Notes under the pieces: model-generated | What the model saw: only the letters and a program-made list of their open reading frames with translations | Databases searched by the model: none | Told to the model about the DNA's origin: nothing | Shown: piece after piece, positions 33,508-42,202 of the stretch | Layout: the number at the start of each line of letters is the position of its first letter | Position numbering within the stretch: the first letter of the stretch is position 1 | From: Gemmatimonadota bacterium | Lineage (GTDB): Bacteria; Gemmatimonadota; Gemmatimonadetes; Gemmatimonadales; Gemmatimonadaceae | NCBI GenBank assembly: GCA_947462095.1 | Contig: CANHNQ010000007.1 | Span: 1 to 54,562 of the forward strand | Length of the DNA stretch: 54,562 nucleotides | Direction of reading: 5' to 3' | Program-made: the position numbers and the translations under genes

Positions 33508-34833
33508 TTACTGGCGGACGATCGTGCCGCCTTTCATCACCAGTCGCACGGCACGAATGGCACGGATGTCTCGGCTGGGATCCCCGGTCACGGCCACGAG
33601 ATCCGCGAACAGCCCCGGCGCCACGCGGCCGAAGTCGGTCTCTCGGTGCATGATGCGGGCATTGACGCTGGTCGCCGCCTTGAGCGCTGCCGACGGCGAC
33701 ATGCCGTACTCCACCATCAGTTCGAGCTCCAGTGCGTTCGTCCCATGGCTGAAGACGCCCACATCGCTGCCGTTGCAGATCGTCACGCCCGACGCCAGCG
33801 CCGCCTTGAACATCGCTTTCTTCTGCACGATCCCCGCAGGATCGGCGTCGACGCCCTTCTTCCAGCCACGGTAGCGCGTGGTGCTCTCCGTAGCCGACAG
33901 CGTGGGACAAAACGCGACGTTGTGCTGCTTCATCAGCGCGAACACCTCGGGCGTCGCCAGATCGCCATGTTCGATGTCCTCTACGCCGGCCAAGATGGCG
34001 CGCGTCATCCCTTCCACCGTGCTGGCGTGGGCCACGACCGGCCGCCCGCTCGACGTGGACGTGCGCACGATCGCCGCCCACTCCTCAGGCGTGAACGTGG
34101 GGCGCGCCTCGCCGCGCGGTCCCCAACGATAGTCCGCGTAAATCTTGATCCAGTCCGCGCCATGTCCGATCTGGTCGCGCACCACCCGCGTCACCCCGTC
34201 GACGCCGTCGGCTTCTTCCGCGCCCTGCGGCACGCCGATCTCGGCACCGAAGCCTTTGGGGCCGTACGACCCGGTGGCCACGATCGCCTTCGTGGTCACG
34301 AACAATCGAGGGCCGGGGATGATTCCCGCATCGACCGCTTCCTTGAGGCCGACGTCCGCGTACCCGGCGCCCTCGGTGCCGAGATCACGTAACACCGTGA
34401 AGCCCGCGTCGAGCGTGGCCTTGAGGTGATTCACCGCGCGCGCCGTGCGAAGCGCCAGCGATTCACGAAGCACCTGATCGTTCCACGGCGTTTCATCGTA
34501 CGGATGGAGCAGCACGTGACTGTGCAGGTCGCTCATCCCCGGCATCAGCGTCGTGCCGGGTAACGTGATCCGTTCGGCATCGCCGGGTACCGTCACGCTG
34601 GCCGCCGGTCCGACCGCGGCAATGCGCGCCCCGCGCACGAGCACCACCCACCCCCGCTGTGGCGCGTCGCTCACACCATCGAACACCGCGTCGGGCACCA
34701 GCAGGATCGGCTTGGCCGCCGGCGCCGGTGTCGTGGCTGCCTGTGCCATGGCGGGGCGAGCCGACAGTGCCGCGCCACCGACCGTGGCGGTCAGAGTGAG
34801 CGCTGCCCAGCGAATGCGCAGTCGAAAAGACAT
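33508..34833 (-). CDS. Exported amidohydrolase (imidazolonepropionase/prolidase-like)
   Basis: The protein has 441 residues. A signal peptide (MSFRLRIRWAALTLTATVGG ... AMAQ) is followed by a small beta domain and the amidohydrolase barrel. Metal ligands are visible: HxH at H104/H106 in MSDLHSHVLLH, a Lys in DWIKIYADYR (the carbamylated bridge in many relatives), His in VVAHAST and DIEHGDL, and Asp in ICNGSDVGVF. This is the metal-dependent hydrolase group that includes prolidase-like and imidazolonepropionase-like enzymes; many exported members with this layout cut Xaa-Pro dipeptides, though the substrate here is not determined. GGAG lies 6 bases before the ATG. Its ATG shares one base with the stop of the DUF502 gene (TGATG), so the two are coupled. 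Confidence 0.9.
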   Translation of the reverse strand: MSFRLRIRWAALTLTATVGGAALSARPAMAQAATTPAPAAKPILLVPDAVFDGVSDAPQRGWVVLVRGARIAAVGPAASVTVPGDAERITLPGTTLMPGMSDLHSHVLLHPYDETPWNDQVLRESLALRTARAVNHLKATLDAGFTVLRDLGTEGAGYADVGLKEAVDAGIIPGPRLFVTTKAIVATGSYGPKGFGAEIGVPQGAEEADGVDGVTRVVRDQIGHGADWIKIYADYRWGPRGEARPTFTPEEWAAIVRTSTSSGRPVVAHASTVEGMTRAILAGVEDIEHGDLATPEVFALMKQHNVAFCPTLSATESTTRYRGWKKGVDADPAGIVQKKAMFKAALASGVTICNGSDVGVFSHGTNALELELMVEYGMSPSAALKAATSVNARIMHRETDFGRVAPGLFADLVAVTGDPSRDIRAIRAVRLVMKGGTIVRQ

Positions 34834-35423
34834 CAGGAGCTCCGGACGGTGGCGTTTTCGCCAGTGGAAAGCGAGGCAGCGACGAGTCCGGACACGCCAC
34901 CGGACACGACGAAGGCCATGGCGTCGGCACTCGCGACATCGAGCGCCCGGACGCGGGTCGCCAGCACGAGATGCAGCTGGCCGGAAAAGTTGTACGAGTG
35001 CGGACAGTACACGGCGACATACTCGGACATGCCGAGATGGGACAGTGACTCCTGCGTCACGAACCCCACGAGCCGCACGCCGCCGTCGGCCGTGAGGTCC
35101 ATCGACACCGGCTGGTCGAAACGACGCTTCTCCCCCACGAACGCGTTCAACAGGTCCTTGGTCGACCCGTAGAGCAGGCGTACGAACGGGAGGCGTGCCA
35201 TCAACCCCTCCAGCAGGTTCACCGCTGATCGCGTAAGCAGGCTGGATCCGAGGAATCCGACCACGGTGATCAGCACCAGCGTCGCCATGAATCCAGCGCC
35301 GGGAATGGGCAGCCCCAGCCAGCCATCCACGTTCGTGAAGACCAGCCAGCAGATCCATACCGTGACGGCCAATGGGGCCAGCAGTACGAGTCCGCGGACA
35401 AAATAGCCGAGCAACCGTCTCAT
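34833..35423 (-). CDS. DUF502-family membrane protein
   Basis: The protein has 196 residues from ATG 35423; AGGAA about 6 bases upstream supports it over the GTG at 35435. Two N-terminal hydrophobic helices (YFVRGLVLLAPLAVTVWICW and GFMATLVLITVVGFLGSSLL) are followed by a soluble part with the DUF502 pattern: PFVRLLYGSTKDLLNAF, then VGFVTQESL, a YVAVYCPHSYNFSGQ stretch and VSGGVSG near the end. The function of DUF502 is not established. Its stop overlaps the amidohydrolase start by one base, so they form a two-gene operon. It is divergent from the S9 peptidase gene. Confidence 0.9.
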   Translation of the reverse strand: MRRLLGYFVRGLVLLAPLAVTVWICWLVFTNVDGWLGLPIPGAGFMATLVLITVVGFLGSSLLTRSAVNLLEGLMARLPFVRLLYGSTKDLLNAFVGEKRRFDQPVSMDLTADGGVRLVGFVTQESLSHLGMSEYVAVYCPHSYNFSGQLHLVLATRVRALDVASADAMAFVVSGGVSGLVAASLSTGENATVRSS

Positions 35424-35539
35424 CGAATTCCTCACGCGGTCGAAGCCGCGCCGTTAAGCTTTTTCCCAACAGGTGCTGGCCCAAGTTGGGGCTCCGCGCT
35501 CCGAACAACCAGCCCGTCTCACGTCTCGCACCCCATCAG

Positions 35540-38500
35540 ATGATGCGATCGCCAGTGAATCGTTCGTCCCGTGCCTCGCAGACCCGCGCCACGCGGGCGG
35601 CGTCGGCCTCCGCATTCGTCGCCGGCCTCGTCGGCGCCTCGCTGCTGCACGCGCAGCCGGCGACCACCGGTCAGGCACCCGTGCCGGCCAATCCGTATAC
35701 CAACGTCTCGCGCTGGACGCCGCCGCCCCTTCCGGCCGGCAAGAAGCCGATCACGCAGGACACCTACGACGAGTGGCGCACGATCACCGGCACGTCGTTG
35801 TCCAACGACGGCAAGTGGGCCGCCTACACGCTCAGCCCCGTGGTCGGCGAAGGCGAATTGGTGGTGCGTTCCACCGCCGCGGCCACCGAGCACCGCGCCC
35901 CACGGGGGTTCACCGGTCGTCCCCAGCTGCAACCCGCCGCCGACTCGGCGGCGCAGTTCTCCGCCCAGCCTGCGCAGTTCAGCGCCGACGGCAAGTTCGT
36001 CGCGTTCACGATCTACGCCTCGCGCGCCGACGTGGAGCGGGCCCGCACCCGCCGCGGCACCCCGGCGCCGCGCAACGGCCTCGGCATCATGAACCTCGCC
36101 GACGGCACCGTCACACGGGTCGCTGGTGTGCGCTCGTACCGCCTGGCCCGCAACGGCGGTCGATTCCTCGCCTATCTCTTGGAAGACACGACGGCCACCA
36201 CCCGGAACGGCGCCGGTGCGCCCCCGGCCGGGTCCGCGACGCCGGTCGCTCCGCGTCGCGAGAACGGCGTCACCCTCGTGCTGCGTGATCTCGCCGCCGG
36301 CACCGATCAACGCATCGAGGGCGTCACGGCCTTCGCGTTCGACGACGACGAGAAGTGGCTCGGCTACACCGTCACCACGCGGGACGGGGCCGGCAACGGC
36401 GCGTTCGTGCGTGCGCTGGCATCGGGTACGGTCACGCCCCTGCTCACCGGGCAGGCCACCTATCGCGGCATGACCTTCGATCGCAAGGGGACGCAGGTGG
36501 CCCTCCTCTCCGACGTCGGTGATTCCACGCCGAAGCCGAAGATGGCGGTGTATCACGCGTCGCTCGTGCCGGCCAAGGGCAAGCCGGTCGCGGCGCGCAA
36601 GATCGTCGCGGCGGCAGAAGCGCCGGCGGGCATGCTGATCGCCGAGCGCGGCGCACTCAGCTTCACGCGTGAAGGCAATGGCGTGATCTTCTCGCTCGGC
36701 AACGTGCCGATGGATTCCATCCCGGCCGATTCATTGGTCGACAAGGCCGGCTACGACTTGTGGCACTGGAAGGACACGCAAATCCAGCCGCAACAGAAGG
36801 TCACCGCCAATCGCGATCGAAACCGCACGTACACCGCGCTGTACACCATCGCGAGCGGCAAGTGGACCCAGTTGGCGAATGACAGCCTCCGCGTCACGGT
36901 CAGCAACGACGGACGTCGGGTGCTCGGCACCAACGCCGTGGAGTACGCGATCCCCCAGTTCTGGGGGGAAGGCGCGAGCGACGTGTATCTCATCGATCCG
37001 CTCACGGGCGCACGCACGCTCGTGGCCAAGGGCCTCGACGGCAACGCGCAGCTCTCCCCGGGCGGCAACTTCGTCACGTGGTTCGAGAAGGGGCAGTGGG
37101 TCTCGTACGCCGTTGCCACCGGCAAGAAGACGCTGCTTACCGACAAGCTGCCGGTGAAGTTTCAGGACGAAGAGTTCGATTCGCCCGACGTGCCGCCGCC
37201 CTACGGGCTCGGGGGCTGGAGCACCGCCGACAAGCGCGTACTCGTCTACGACCGTTTCGACGTCTGGGAAGTCGATCCGGCCGGCGTCGTGGCGCCGAAG
37301 AATCTCACCGATGGCGAAGGACGTCGCGCCGGGATGACGTTTCGCGTGGTGGATCTCGATCGTGAGGATCCGTTCCTCGATGCGGCACAGCCGCTGCTGT
37401 TGCGCGCCGTTGATTCGCTCACCAAGGCCACTGGCTTCTGGCGCGATCGCATGGGCGTCGACGGCAAGCCCGAGAAGCTCGTGATGGCCGACCGCAACTT
37501 GAACGGATTGCAGAAGGCGCGGGATGCCGAGCAGTACCTGCTCACGCAGAGCACGTATCGCGAATTCCCGGACCTCTACACGGGCACGAACGTCGCGGGC
37601 ACCGTCAAGATCTCGAATGCCAATCCGCAGGACGCGCAGTATCCGCGTGGCACCGTGGAACTGGTGTCGTGGCTCAACGGCGACGGTATCCCGCTGCGCG
37701 GCTTGCTGCACAAGCCGGAGAACTTCGATCCGTCGAAGCAGTACCCAATGATCGTCTACTTTTACGAGAAGCTCACGGACGGTCTTCACAACTACGTCGC
37801 GCCGTCGGGACGCAATACGGTAAACCCGCTGGTGTACAACAGCCTGGGCTACATCGTCTTCCAGCCGGACATCATTTACACCGACGGCCAGCCTGGCCCG
37901 AGCGCGGCCAAGTCGATCATCCCCGGCGTGCAGGCGCTGATCGCCAAGGGCTTCGTCGATCCCAAGCGCGTTGGCATCACCGGCCAGTCGTGGGGCGGCT
38001 ATCAGTCGGCGTATCTCATCACGGTCACCAACATGTTCGCCGCCGCCGTGCCGAACGCCACAGTGGTGAATATGACGAGTGCCTACGGTGGAATCCGCTG
38101 GCAGTCGGGACTGGCCCGGGCATTCCAGTACGAGCACACGCAGAGCCGCATCGGCGGATCGCTCTGGCAGTACCCGGAGCGCTTCGTGGAAAACTCGCCG
38201 CTGTTCAAGCTTGATCGCGTGACCACGCCGGTGCTCTTCATGGCCAACGACAACGACGGCTCGGTGCCGTGGTACCAGGGCATCGAGTTCTACGTCGCCA
38301 TGCGTCGCCTGCAGAAGGAAGCGTACATGGTCGTGTACAACGGCGACGAGCACAATCCGACCAAGCGGGCCAACCAGAAGGACATCGATAAGAAGATGAT
38401 CGAGTTCTTCGCCGTGAAACTTCAGGGGGCCGATGCCCCGTCATGGATGGTGCGTGGCATCCCGTTCCTCGAAAAGGGACGTGATCAGGTGAAAATGTCC

Positions 38501-38551
38501 AATTCCACAGCGGGCGGATCGGCACCGGTTCGCCCCAACGGAGGCAAGTGA
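35540..38551 (+). CDS. Secreted S9-family prolyl oligopeptidase-like peptidase
   Basis: The protein has 1003 residues. After a signal peptide (two ATGs at 35540 and 35543, then a core ending near LLHAQ), a long beta-propeller-like region runs to about residue 720, followed by an alpha/beta-hydrolase domain. The catalytic triad is visible: Ser817 in ITGQSWGGYQ, Asp904 or Asp906 in MANDNDGSVPW, and His938 in GDEHNPTKR. Such enzymes trim peptides in the periplasm or outside the cell. The frame stays open upstream to 35372, but the signal peptide argues for 35540. GGAGG inside the end of this gene serves as ribosome binding site for the next gene, whose ATG overlaps this stop by one base. Confidence 0.93.
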   Translation: MMRSPVNRSSRASQTRATRAASASAFVAGLVGASLLHAQPATTGQAPVPANPYTNVSRWTPPPLPAGKKPITQDTYDEWRTITGTSLSNDGKWAAYTLSPVVGEGELVVRSTAAATEHRAPRGFTGRPQLQPAADSAAQFSAQPAQFSADGKFVAFTIYASRADVERARTRRGTPAPRNGLGIMNLADGTVTRVAGVRSYRLARNGGRFLAYLLEDTTATTRNGAGAPPAGSATPVAPRRENGVTLVLRDLAAGTDQRIEGVTAFAFDDDEKWLGYTVTTRDGAGNGAFVRALASGTVTPLLTGQATYRGMTFDRKGTQVALLSDVGDSTPKPKMAVYHASLVPAKGKPVAARKIVAAAEAPAGMLIAERGALSFTREGNGVIFSLGNVPMDSIPADSLVDKAGYDLWHWKDTQIQPQQKVTANRDRNRTYTALYTIASGKWTQLANDSLRVTVSNDGRRVLGTNAVEYAIPQFWGEGASDVYLIDPLTGARTLVAKGLDGNAQLSPGGNFVTWFEKGQWVSYAVATGKKTLLTDKLPVKFQDEEFDSPDVPPPYGLGGWSTADKRVLVYDRFDVWEVDPAGVVAPKNLTDGEGRRAGMTFRVVDLDREDPFLDAAQPLLLRAVDSLTKATGFWRDRMGVDGKPEKLVMADRNLNGLQKARDAEQYLLTQSTYREFPDLYTGTNVAGTVKISNANPQDAQYPRGTVELVSWLNGDGIPLRGLLHKPENFDPSKQYPMIVYFYEKLTDGLHNYVAPSGRNTVNPLVYNSLGYIVFQPDIIYTDGQPGPSAAKSIIPGVQALIAKGFVDPKRVGITGQSWGGYQSAYLITVTNMFAAAVPNATVVNMTSAYGGIRWQSGLARAFQYEHTQSRIGGSLWQYPERFVENSPLFKLDRVTTPVLFMANDNDGSVPWYQGIEFYVAMRRLQKEAYMVVYNGDEHNPTKRANQKDIDKKMIEFFAVKLQGADAPSWMVRGIPFLEKGRDQVKMSNSTAGGSAPVRPNGGK

Positions 38552-39342
38552 TGGCGGCTGACGAAATCGACTACCAGATCATCGGCGACGACCTGCAGGC
38601 GGTGATCATCACCCTCGACCCCGGCGAAGCCGTCTTCGCCGAGGCGGGTGGGATGATGTTCATGCGCGAAGGCATCACCATGGCGACCACGCTCGACCCG
38701 AATTCGAAGGGTGGCGGATTATTCGACAAGTTGGTGGGCGCCGGTAAGCGTGTGCTGTCCGGCGACTCGTTCTTCGTCACGCTGTTTGGGAACAACAGCG
38801 CCCGTCGTGCCGACGTGGCGTTTGCCGCGCCGTTTCCCGGTAAGATCGTGCCGCTCAACCTGCGTGACTGGGGCGGTACGGTGCTCGCGCAGAAGGACAG
38901 CTTTCTCTGCGCTGCTCGTGGCATCGATATCTCCGTCGCCTTCAACCGGAAGATCGGCGCGGGCTTCTTCGGCGGAGAAGGCTTCATCCTGCAGAAGTTG
39001 CAGGGTGACGGTCTCGCTTTTTTGCACGCGTCAGGGACCCTGCATGCCATCGATCTCGCACCCGGTGAGAAGCTCCGGGTCGATACCGGCTGCCTGGTCG
39101 CCTTCCAGCCCACGGTGGACTACGACATCCAGCGGGTCCCCGGGATCAAGACGGCACTGTTCGGAGGCGAAGGATTGTTCTTCGTCCAGCTCACCGGCCC
39201 CGGGCGTGTGATTCTGCAAACGCTGCCCTTCTCGCGCTTGGCCGATCGGATCATCGCGGCGGCGCCGAGTGTCGGCGGGAAGCGTGTGGGTGAGGGCTCG
39301 ATCCTGGGCGGTCTCGGCGGTCTCCTCGACGGCGACAACTAG
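38551..39342 (+). CDS. AIM24/TIGR00266-family protein
   Basis: The protein has 263 residues. It is a beta-rich protein of the AIM24 family, with the signature GEAVFAEAGGMMFMREGI near the start, a GGGLFDKLVGAGKRVLSGDSFF stretch, a GFFGGEGFILQKLQGDG segment and PGIKTALFGGEGLFFVQLTGPG near the end. It has no signal peptide and is probably cytoplasmic. The family has no settled function in bacteria; a yeast relative works in mitochondrial biogenesis. The ATG at 38551 has GGAGG 6 bases upstream and overlaps the stop of the S9 peptidase (TGATG), so it is translationally coupled to a secreted enzyme, which is odd for a cytoplasmic protein. A hairpin at 39389-39420 follows. Confidence 0.92.
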   Translation: MAADEIDYQIIGDDLQAVIITLDPGEAVFAEAGGMMFMREGITMATTLDPNSKGGGLFDKLVGAGKRVLSGDSFFVTLFGNNSARRADVAFAAPFPGKIVPLNLRDWGGTVLAQKDSFLCAARGIDISVAFNRKIGAGFFGGEGFILQKLQGDGLAFLHASGTLHAIDLAPGEKLRVDTGCLVAFQPTVDYDIQRVPGIKTALFGGEGLFFVQLTGPGRVILQTLPFSRLADRIIAAAPSVGGKRVGEGSILGGLGGLLDGDN

Positions 39343-39388
39343 CGCCCCGTCTCGGTGCGGCCGGTTGGTGTGACCGGCACCAAGGGAA

Positions 39389-39420
39389 TTCGAGGCGGCG
39401 GCTCCCTCCGCCGCCTCGAA
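39389..39420. terminator. Hairpin between the AIM24 gene and speA
   Basis: A perfect 13-bp stem (TTCGAGGCGGCGG and its complement at 39408-39420) closes a CTCCCT loop. Flanking AGGG/CCCT could extend it. It ends the S9-AIM24 operon, and the speA promoter-like box follows 5 bases later. Confidence 0.75.
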
Positions 39421-39425
39421 CCCTC

Positions 39426-39433
39426 TAGCTTTG
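39426..39433 (+). promoter_or_regulatory. Bacteroidota-like -7 promoter element abutting speA
   Basis: TAGCTTTG matches TAnnTTTG exactly and ends 7 bases before the ATG at 39441. The terminator hairpin sits where a -33 box would lie, and no ribosome binding site fits in the gap. A leaderless mRNA is the simplest reading. Confidence 0.45.
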
Positions 39434-39440
39434 CACGCTT

Positions 39441-41399
39441 ATGGCCACTCGTACTCAGCCCATCACCGAGGCGCCGACTCCGGCAGCCTGGTCCATCGAA
39501 TCGGCGCGCGCGCTCTACAACGTAGAGGGCTGGGGCGCCGGTTACTTCGATATCAACGAGCGCGGACGTGTCATCGTCCGTCCGAATCCGGACCGTCCGG
39601 ATCTCACCGCCGATCTGCGCGATCTTGCGCATGATCTCGAAGGTCAGGGCATCGCCCTCCCGGTGTTGCTCCGCTTCTCCGATATCCTCAAGTCGCGCAT
39701 CGAAACGCTCAGCGAGCGGTTCGACGCGTCGATGAAGGAGTTCGAGTACACCGGTGGCTACACCACCGTGTATCCGATCAAGGTGAATCAGCAGCGGCAC
39801 GTGGTCGAGGAGATCGTCAAGTTCGGCAAGACGCACGGCGTCGGACTCGAGTGTGGCTCCAAGCCTGAACTCCAGGCCGTCCTCGGCCTGTCGGAAAGCA
39901 CCGAACACCTCATCGTCTGCAACGGCTACAAGGACCACGAGTTCATGCGGCTGGCCCTCACGGGGCAGAAGCTTGGCCACAAGGTGTTCATCGTGCTCGA
40001 GCAGGTGAGCGAGCTCGATGTCCTCCTCGAAGTGGCCGAAGAACTCGGCGTCACGCCCACCTGCGGCGTGCGCATCAAGCTTGCCAGCGAGGGCGCCGGC
40101 CGGTGGGCGCAAAGTGGCGGCGAAAAGAGCAAGTTCGGGCTCAGCTCGGCCGAACTCATCAAGCTCATCGACAAGCTGCAGGCGCTTGGCAAGCTTGGCA
40201 TCCTCAAGCTGATTCATTTCCATCTCGGCAGTCAGATCACCGACATCCGCTTCATCAAGTCGGGACTCCAGGAAGTCGCCCGCTTCTACCTCGAACTGCG
40301 TGCCATCGGCGTAGACATCACGCACGTGGATGTGGGCGGTGGGCTGGGTATCGACTACGACGGCACCAACTCCACCAACAACGCGAGCGTCAACTACACG
40401 CTGCAGGAGTACGCCAACGACGTGATCTACACGATCGCCGAGGCGTGCCGTGATGCGGAGTTGCCGATGCCGCACATCATCAGCGAGTCGGGTCGCGCGC
40501 TGACAGCGCACCACGCCCTCCTGCTGGTGAAGGTCATCGATGTCGAGTCGCAGGCTGAACAGCCGATCCCGGTGCTCGACGACGAAGAACACTCGTTGTT
40601 GCACGAGATGTATGAGGATTGGCGCACGCTCACCGAACGCGGCGCGAAGCCGCGCAAGGTGCTCGAAGTGTTCCACGACGCCTCGTTCGACAAGGACCGC
40701 GCCCGGAACTACTTCAACAGTGGTGTGCTCAGTCTGCGCGGGCTGGCCAAGGCCGAGGTGATCTGGCTGGGTACCATGAACGCGATCTATCGCATCGCCA
40801 AGGCCGACGAAGACACCTACGCCGACATTCTGCCTGAACTCGAGTCGTCGCTCGTTGACCGCTACTTCTGCAACTTCTCGCTCTTCCAGTCGCTCCCCGA
40901 CAGCTGGGCCATCGATCAGCTGTTCCCGATCATGCCGATTCACCGGCTCGATGAGGAGCCCGTCCGCCGTGGCACGCTGCAGGACGTCACCTGCGACTCC
41001 GACGGCAAGATCGACCGCTTCGTGGGCGACAAGAAGGGCCGTCCCAGCCTCGAGCTTCATGAGTTCCGCGACGGCGAAGACTATATCCTGGGCATTTTTC
41101 TCACGGGTGCGTACCAGGAGATTCTCGGCGACCTGCACAATCTGTTCGGCGACACGAACGCGGTGCATGTGCGCCTGAATGATCAGGGGGCCTACGAGAT
41201 CACCGATCTGGTGGAAGGCGACACGGTCACCGAGGTGCTCAATTACGTGCAGTTCGGGGCGTCGCAACTTCTCGCCACGTTCCGCCGTAAGGTGAATTCC
41301 GCAACATCCCTGACGCGCGAAGAGGCGAATGCCTTCATCGCGGACTACGTCGCAGGGCTTGAGGGATACACCTATCTCGAAGGAGAGGCCGCTCGATGA
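39441..41399 (+). CDS. speA: Biosynthetic arginine decarboxylase
   Basis: The protein has 652 residues, the normal length for SpeA. It converts arginine to agmatine for polyamine synthesis. The PLP-binding Lys is K114 in TVYPIKVNQQRHVVEEI; other signatures are GLECGSKPELQAVLGL, IKLIHFHLGSQITDIRF, the glycine loop HVDVGGGLGIDYDGTNS, HIISESGRALTAHHALLLV, and near the end YFCNFSLFQSLPDSWAIDQLFPI. It has no signal peptide, so cytoplasmic location is expected. Its stop overlaps the start of the Yip1-family gene by four bases (ATGA), so the two are coupled. TAGCTTTG just before the ATG suggests leaderless transcription. Confidence 0.97.
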   Translation: MATRTQPITEAPTPAAWSIESARALYNVEGWGAGYFDINERGRVIVRPNPDRPDLTADLRDLAHDLEGQGIALPVLLRFSDILKSRIETLSERFDASMKEFEYTGGYTTVYPIKVNQQRHVVEEIVKFGKTHGVGLECGSKPELQAVLGLSESTEHLIVCNGYKDHEFMRLALTGQKLGHKVFIVLEQVSELDVLLEVAEELGVTPTCGVRIKLASEGAGRWAQSGGEKSKFGLSSAELIKLIDKLQALGKLGILKLIHFHLGSQITDIRFIKSGLQEVARFYLELRAIGVDITHVDVGGGLGIDYDGTNSTNNASVNYTLQEYANDVIYTIAEACRDAELPMPHIISESGRALTAHHALLLVKVIDVESQAEQPIPVLDDEEHSLLHEMYEDWRTLTERGAKPRKVLEVFHDASFDKDRARNYFNSGVLSLRGLAKAEVIWLGTMNAIYRIAKADEDTYADILPELESSLVDRYFCNFSLFQSLPDSWAIDQLFPIMPIHRLDEEPVRRGTLQDVTCDSDGKIDRFVGDKKGRPSLELHEFRDGEDYILGIFLTGAYQEILGDLHNLFGDTNAVHVRLNDQGAYEITDLVEGDTVTEVLNYVQFGASQLLATFRRKVNSATSLTREEANAFIADYVAGLEGYTYLEGEAAR

Positions 41400-42115
41400 A
41401 CGAAGGTATGGCTGTGTCGTCCAAAGGCAGTGTGTTCGAAGACGTGCTGGAAGTGCTGTGGGCGCCCGCGAAGGTGTTCGATCGCTCGCGTGCAAAGGGC
41501 GTCGGCATGTACATCCTGGTGCTCACCGCCGTCACGCTGGTCATCGTGCTGGCGACCAAAGGACTGATTCAGCCGTATGTCGATGCGAATTTCGACGTGC
41601 AGATGCAGCAGATGGCGGCGAGGGGGACGCCGATGCCGGCGGAAGCGGTAGCCGCGGCGCAAAAGTTCGCTGGCTACGGATTCATCGCGACGGGTGTCCT
41701 GATGATTCCGGTTGGTGCGGTGCTCACCGGATTGTTGGTCTGGATCGGTGGCAAGGTGGCGTCGGCACCCTTCACGTTCGGGCAAGGCATGCTCATCGCC
41801 ACGCTCGCCTCCGTGCCTCGTGTGCTCAGTTTCATCGCGACGGCGGTGCAGGGCGCCATGGCCGACCCACAGTCCATTCGCTCGTTCTCCGATGCCGCCC
41901 TCGGTGTGGCGCGCTTCGTTGACCCGGTCAGCACCTCGCCGGCCCTGATGGCGCTGCTGGCCAACCTCGACGTGTTCAACATCTGGCAGCTCCTGATCAT
42001 CGCGATTGGCATCAGCGTGGTCGGCCGTGTCGAACGGAGCGCCGGATTCGTTGGGTCGCTCGTCGCCTGGGGACTCGGCGTTGCGTTGACGGTCGTCCCG
42101 GCGTTGGTCGCGTAG
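41396..42115 (+). CDS. Yip1-family integral membrane protein
   Basis: The protein has 239 residues. Hydrophobic helices occur at about 37-53, 92-115, 121-145, 178-200 and 213-236, with an amphipathic N-terminal part (VFEDVLEVLWAPAKVFDRSRAK) typical of bacterial Yip1-domain proteins. The short motif WAPAKVFD before TM1 is the family's usual entry sequence. The function of bacterial Yip1 proteins is not known. Its start is coupled to the speA stop (ATGA). The link to arginine decarboxylase could be by transport or by chance. A strong hairpin at 42139-42174 follows. Confidence 0.85.
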   Translation: MNEGMAVSSKGSVFEDVLEVLWAPAKVFDRSRAKGVGMYILVLTAVTLVIVLATKGLIQPYVDANFDVQMQQMAARGTPMPAEAVAAAQKFAGYGFIATGVLMIPVGAVLTGLLVWIGGKVASAPFTFGQGMLIATLASVPRVLSFIATAVQGAMADPQSIRSFSDAALGVARFVDPVSTSPALMALLANLDVFNIWQLLIIAIGISVVGRVERSAGFVGSLVAWGLGVALTVVPALVA

Positions 42116-42138
42116 TCGTCGCCGCGGGAGTCCACTGC

Positions 42139-42174
42139 ACGAAGGGGCGCCGTGATCTCACGGCGCCCCTTCGT
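42139..42174. terminator. Bidirectional hairpin between the Yip1 gene and sodA
   Basis: A perfect 16-bp stem (ACGAAGGGGCGCCGTG and its complement at 42159-42174) closes an ATCT loop. It is the longest continuous stem in the window and lies between convergent genes, so it should terminate both. Confidence 0.82.
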
Positions 42175-42202
42175 CTGTACTGCCAGCCGTACGGCGGCGA
42201 GC

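Noticed and set aside
33341..34081. Long N-terminal extension of the NSS transporter frame
   Set aside because: It reads antisense-strand frame through the amidohydrolase gene, while TTG 33340 has a Shine-Dalgarno site and the TM1 motif follows directly.
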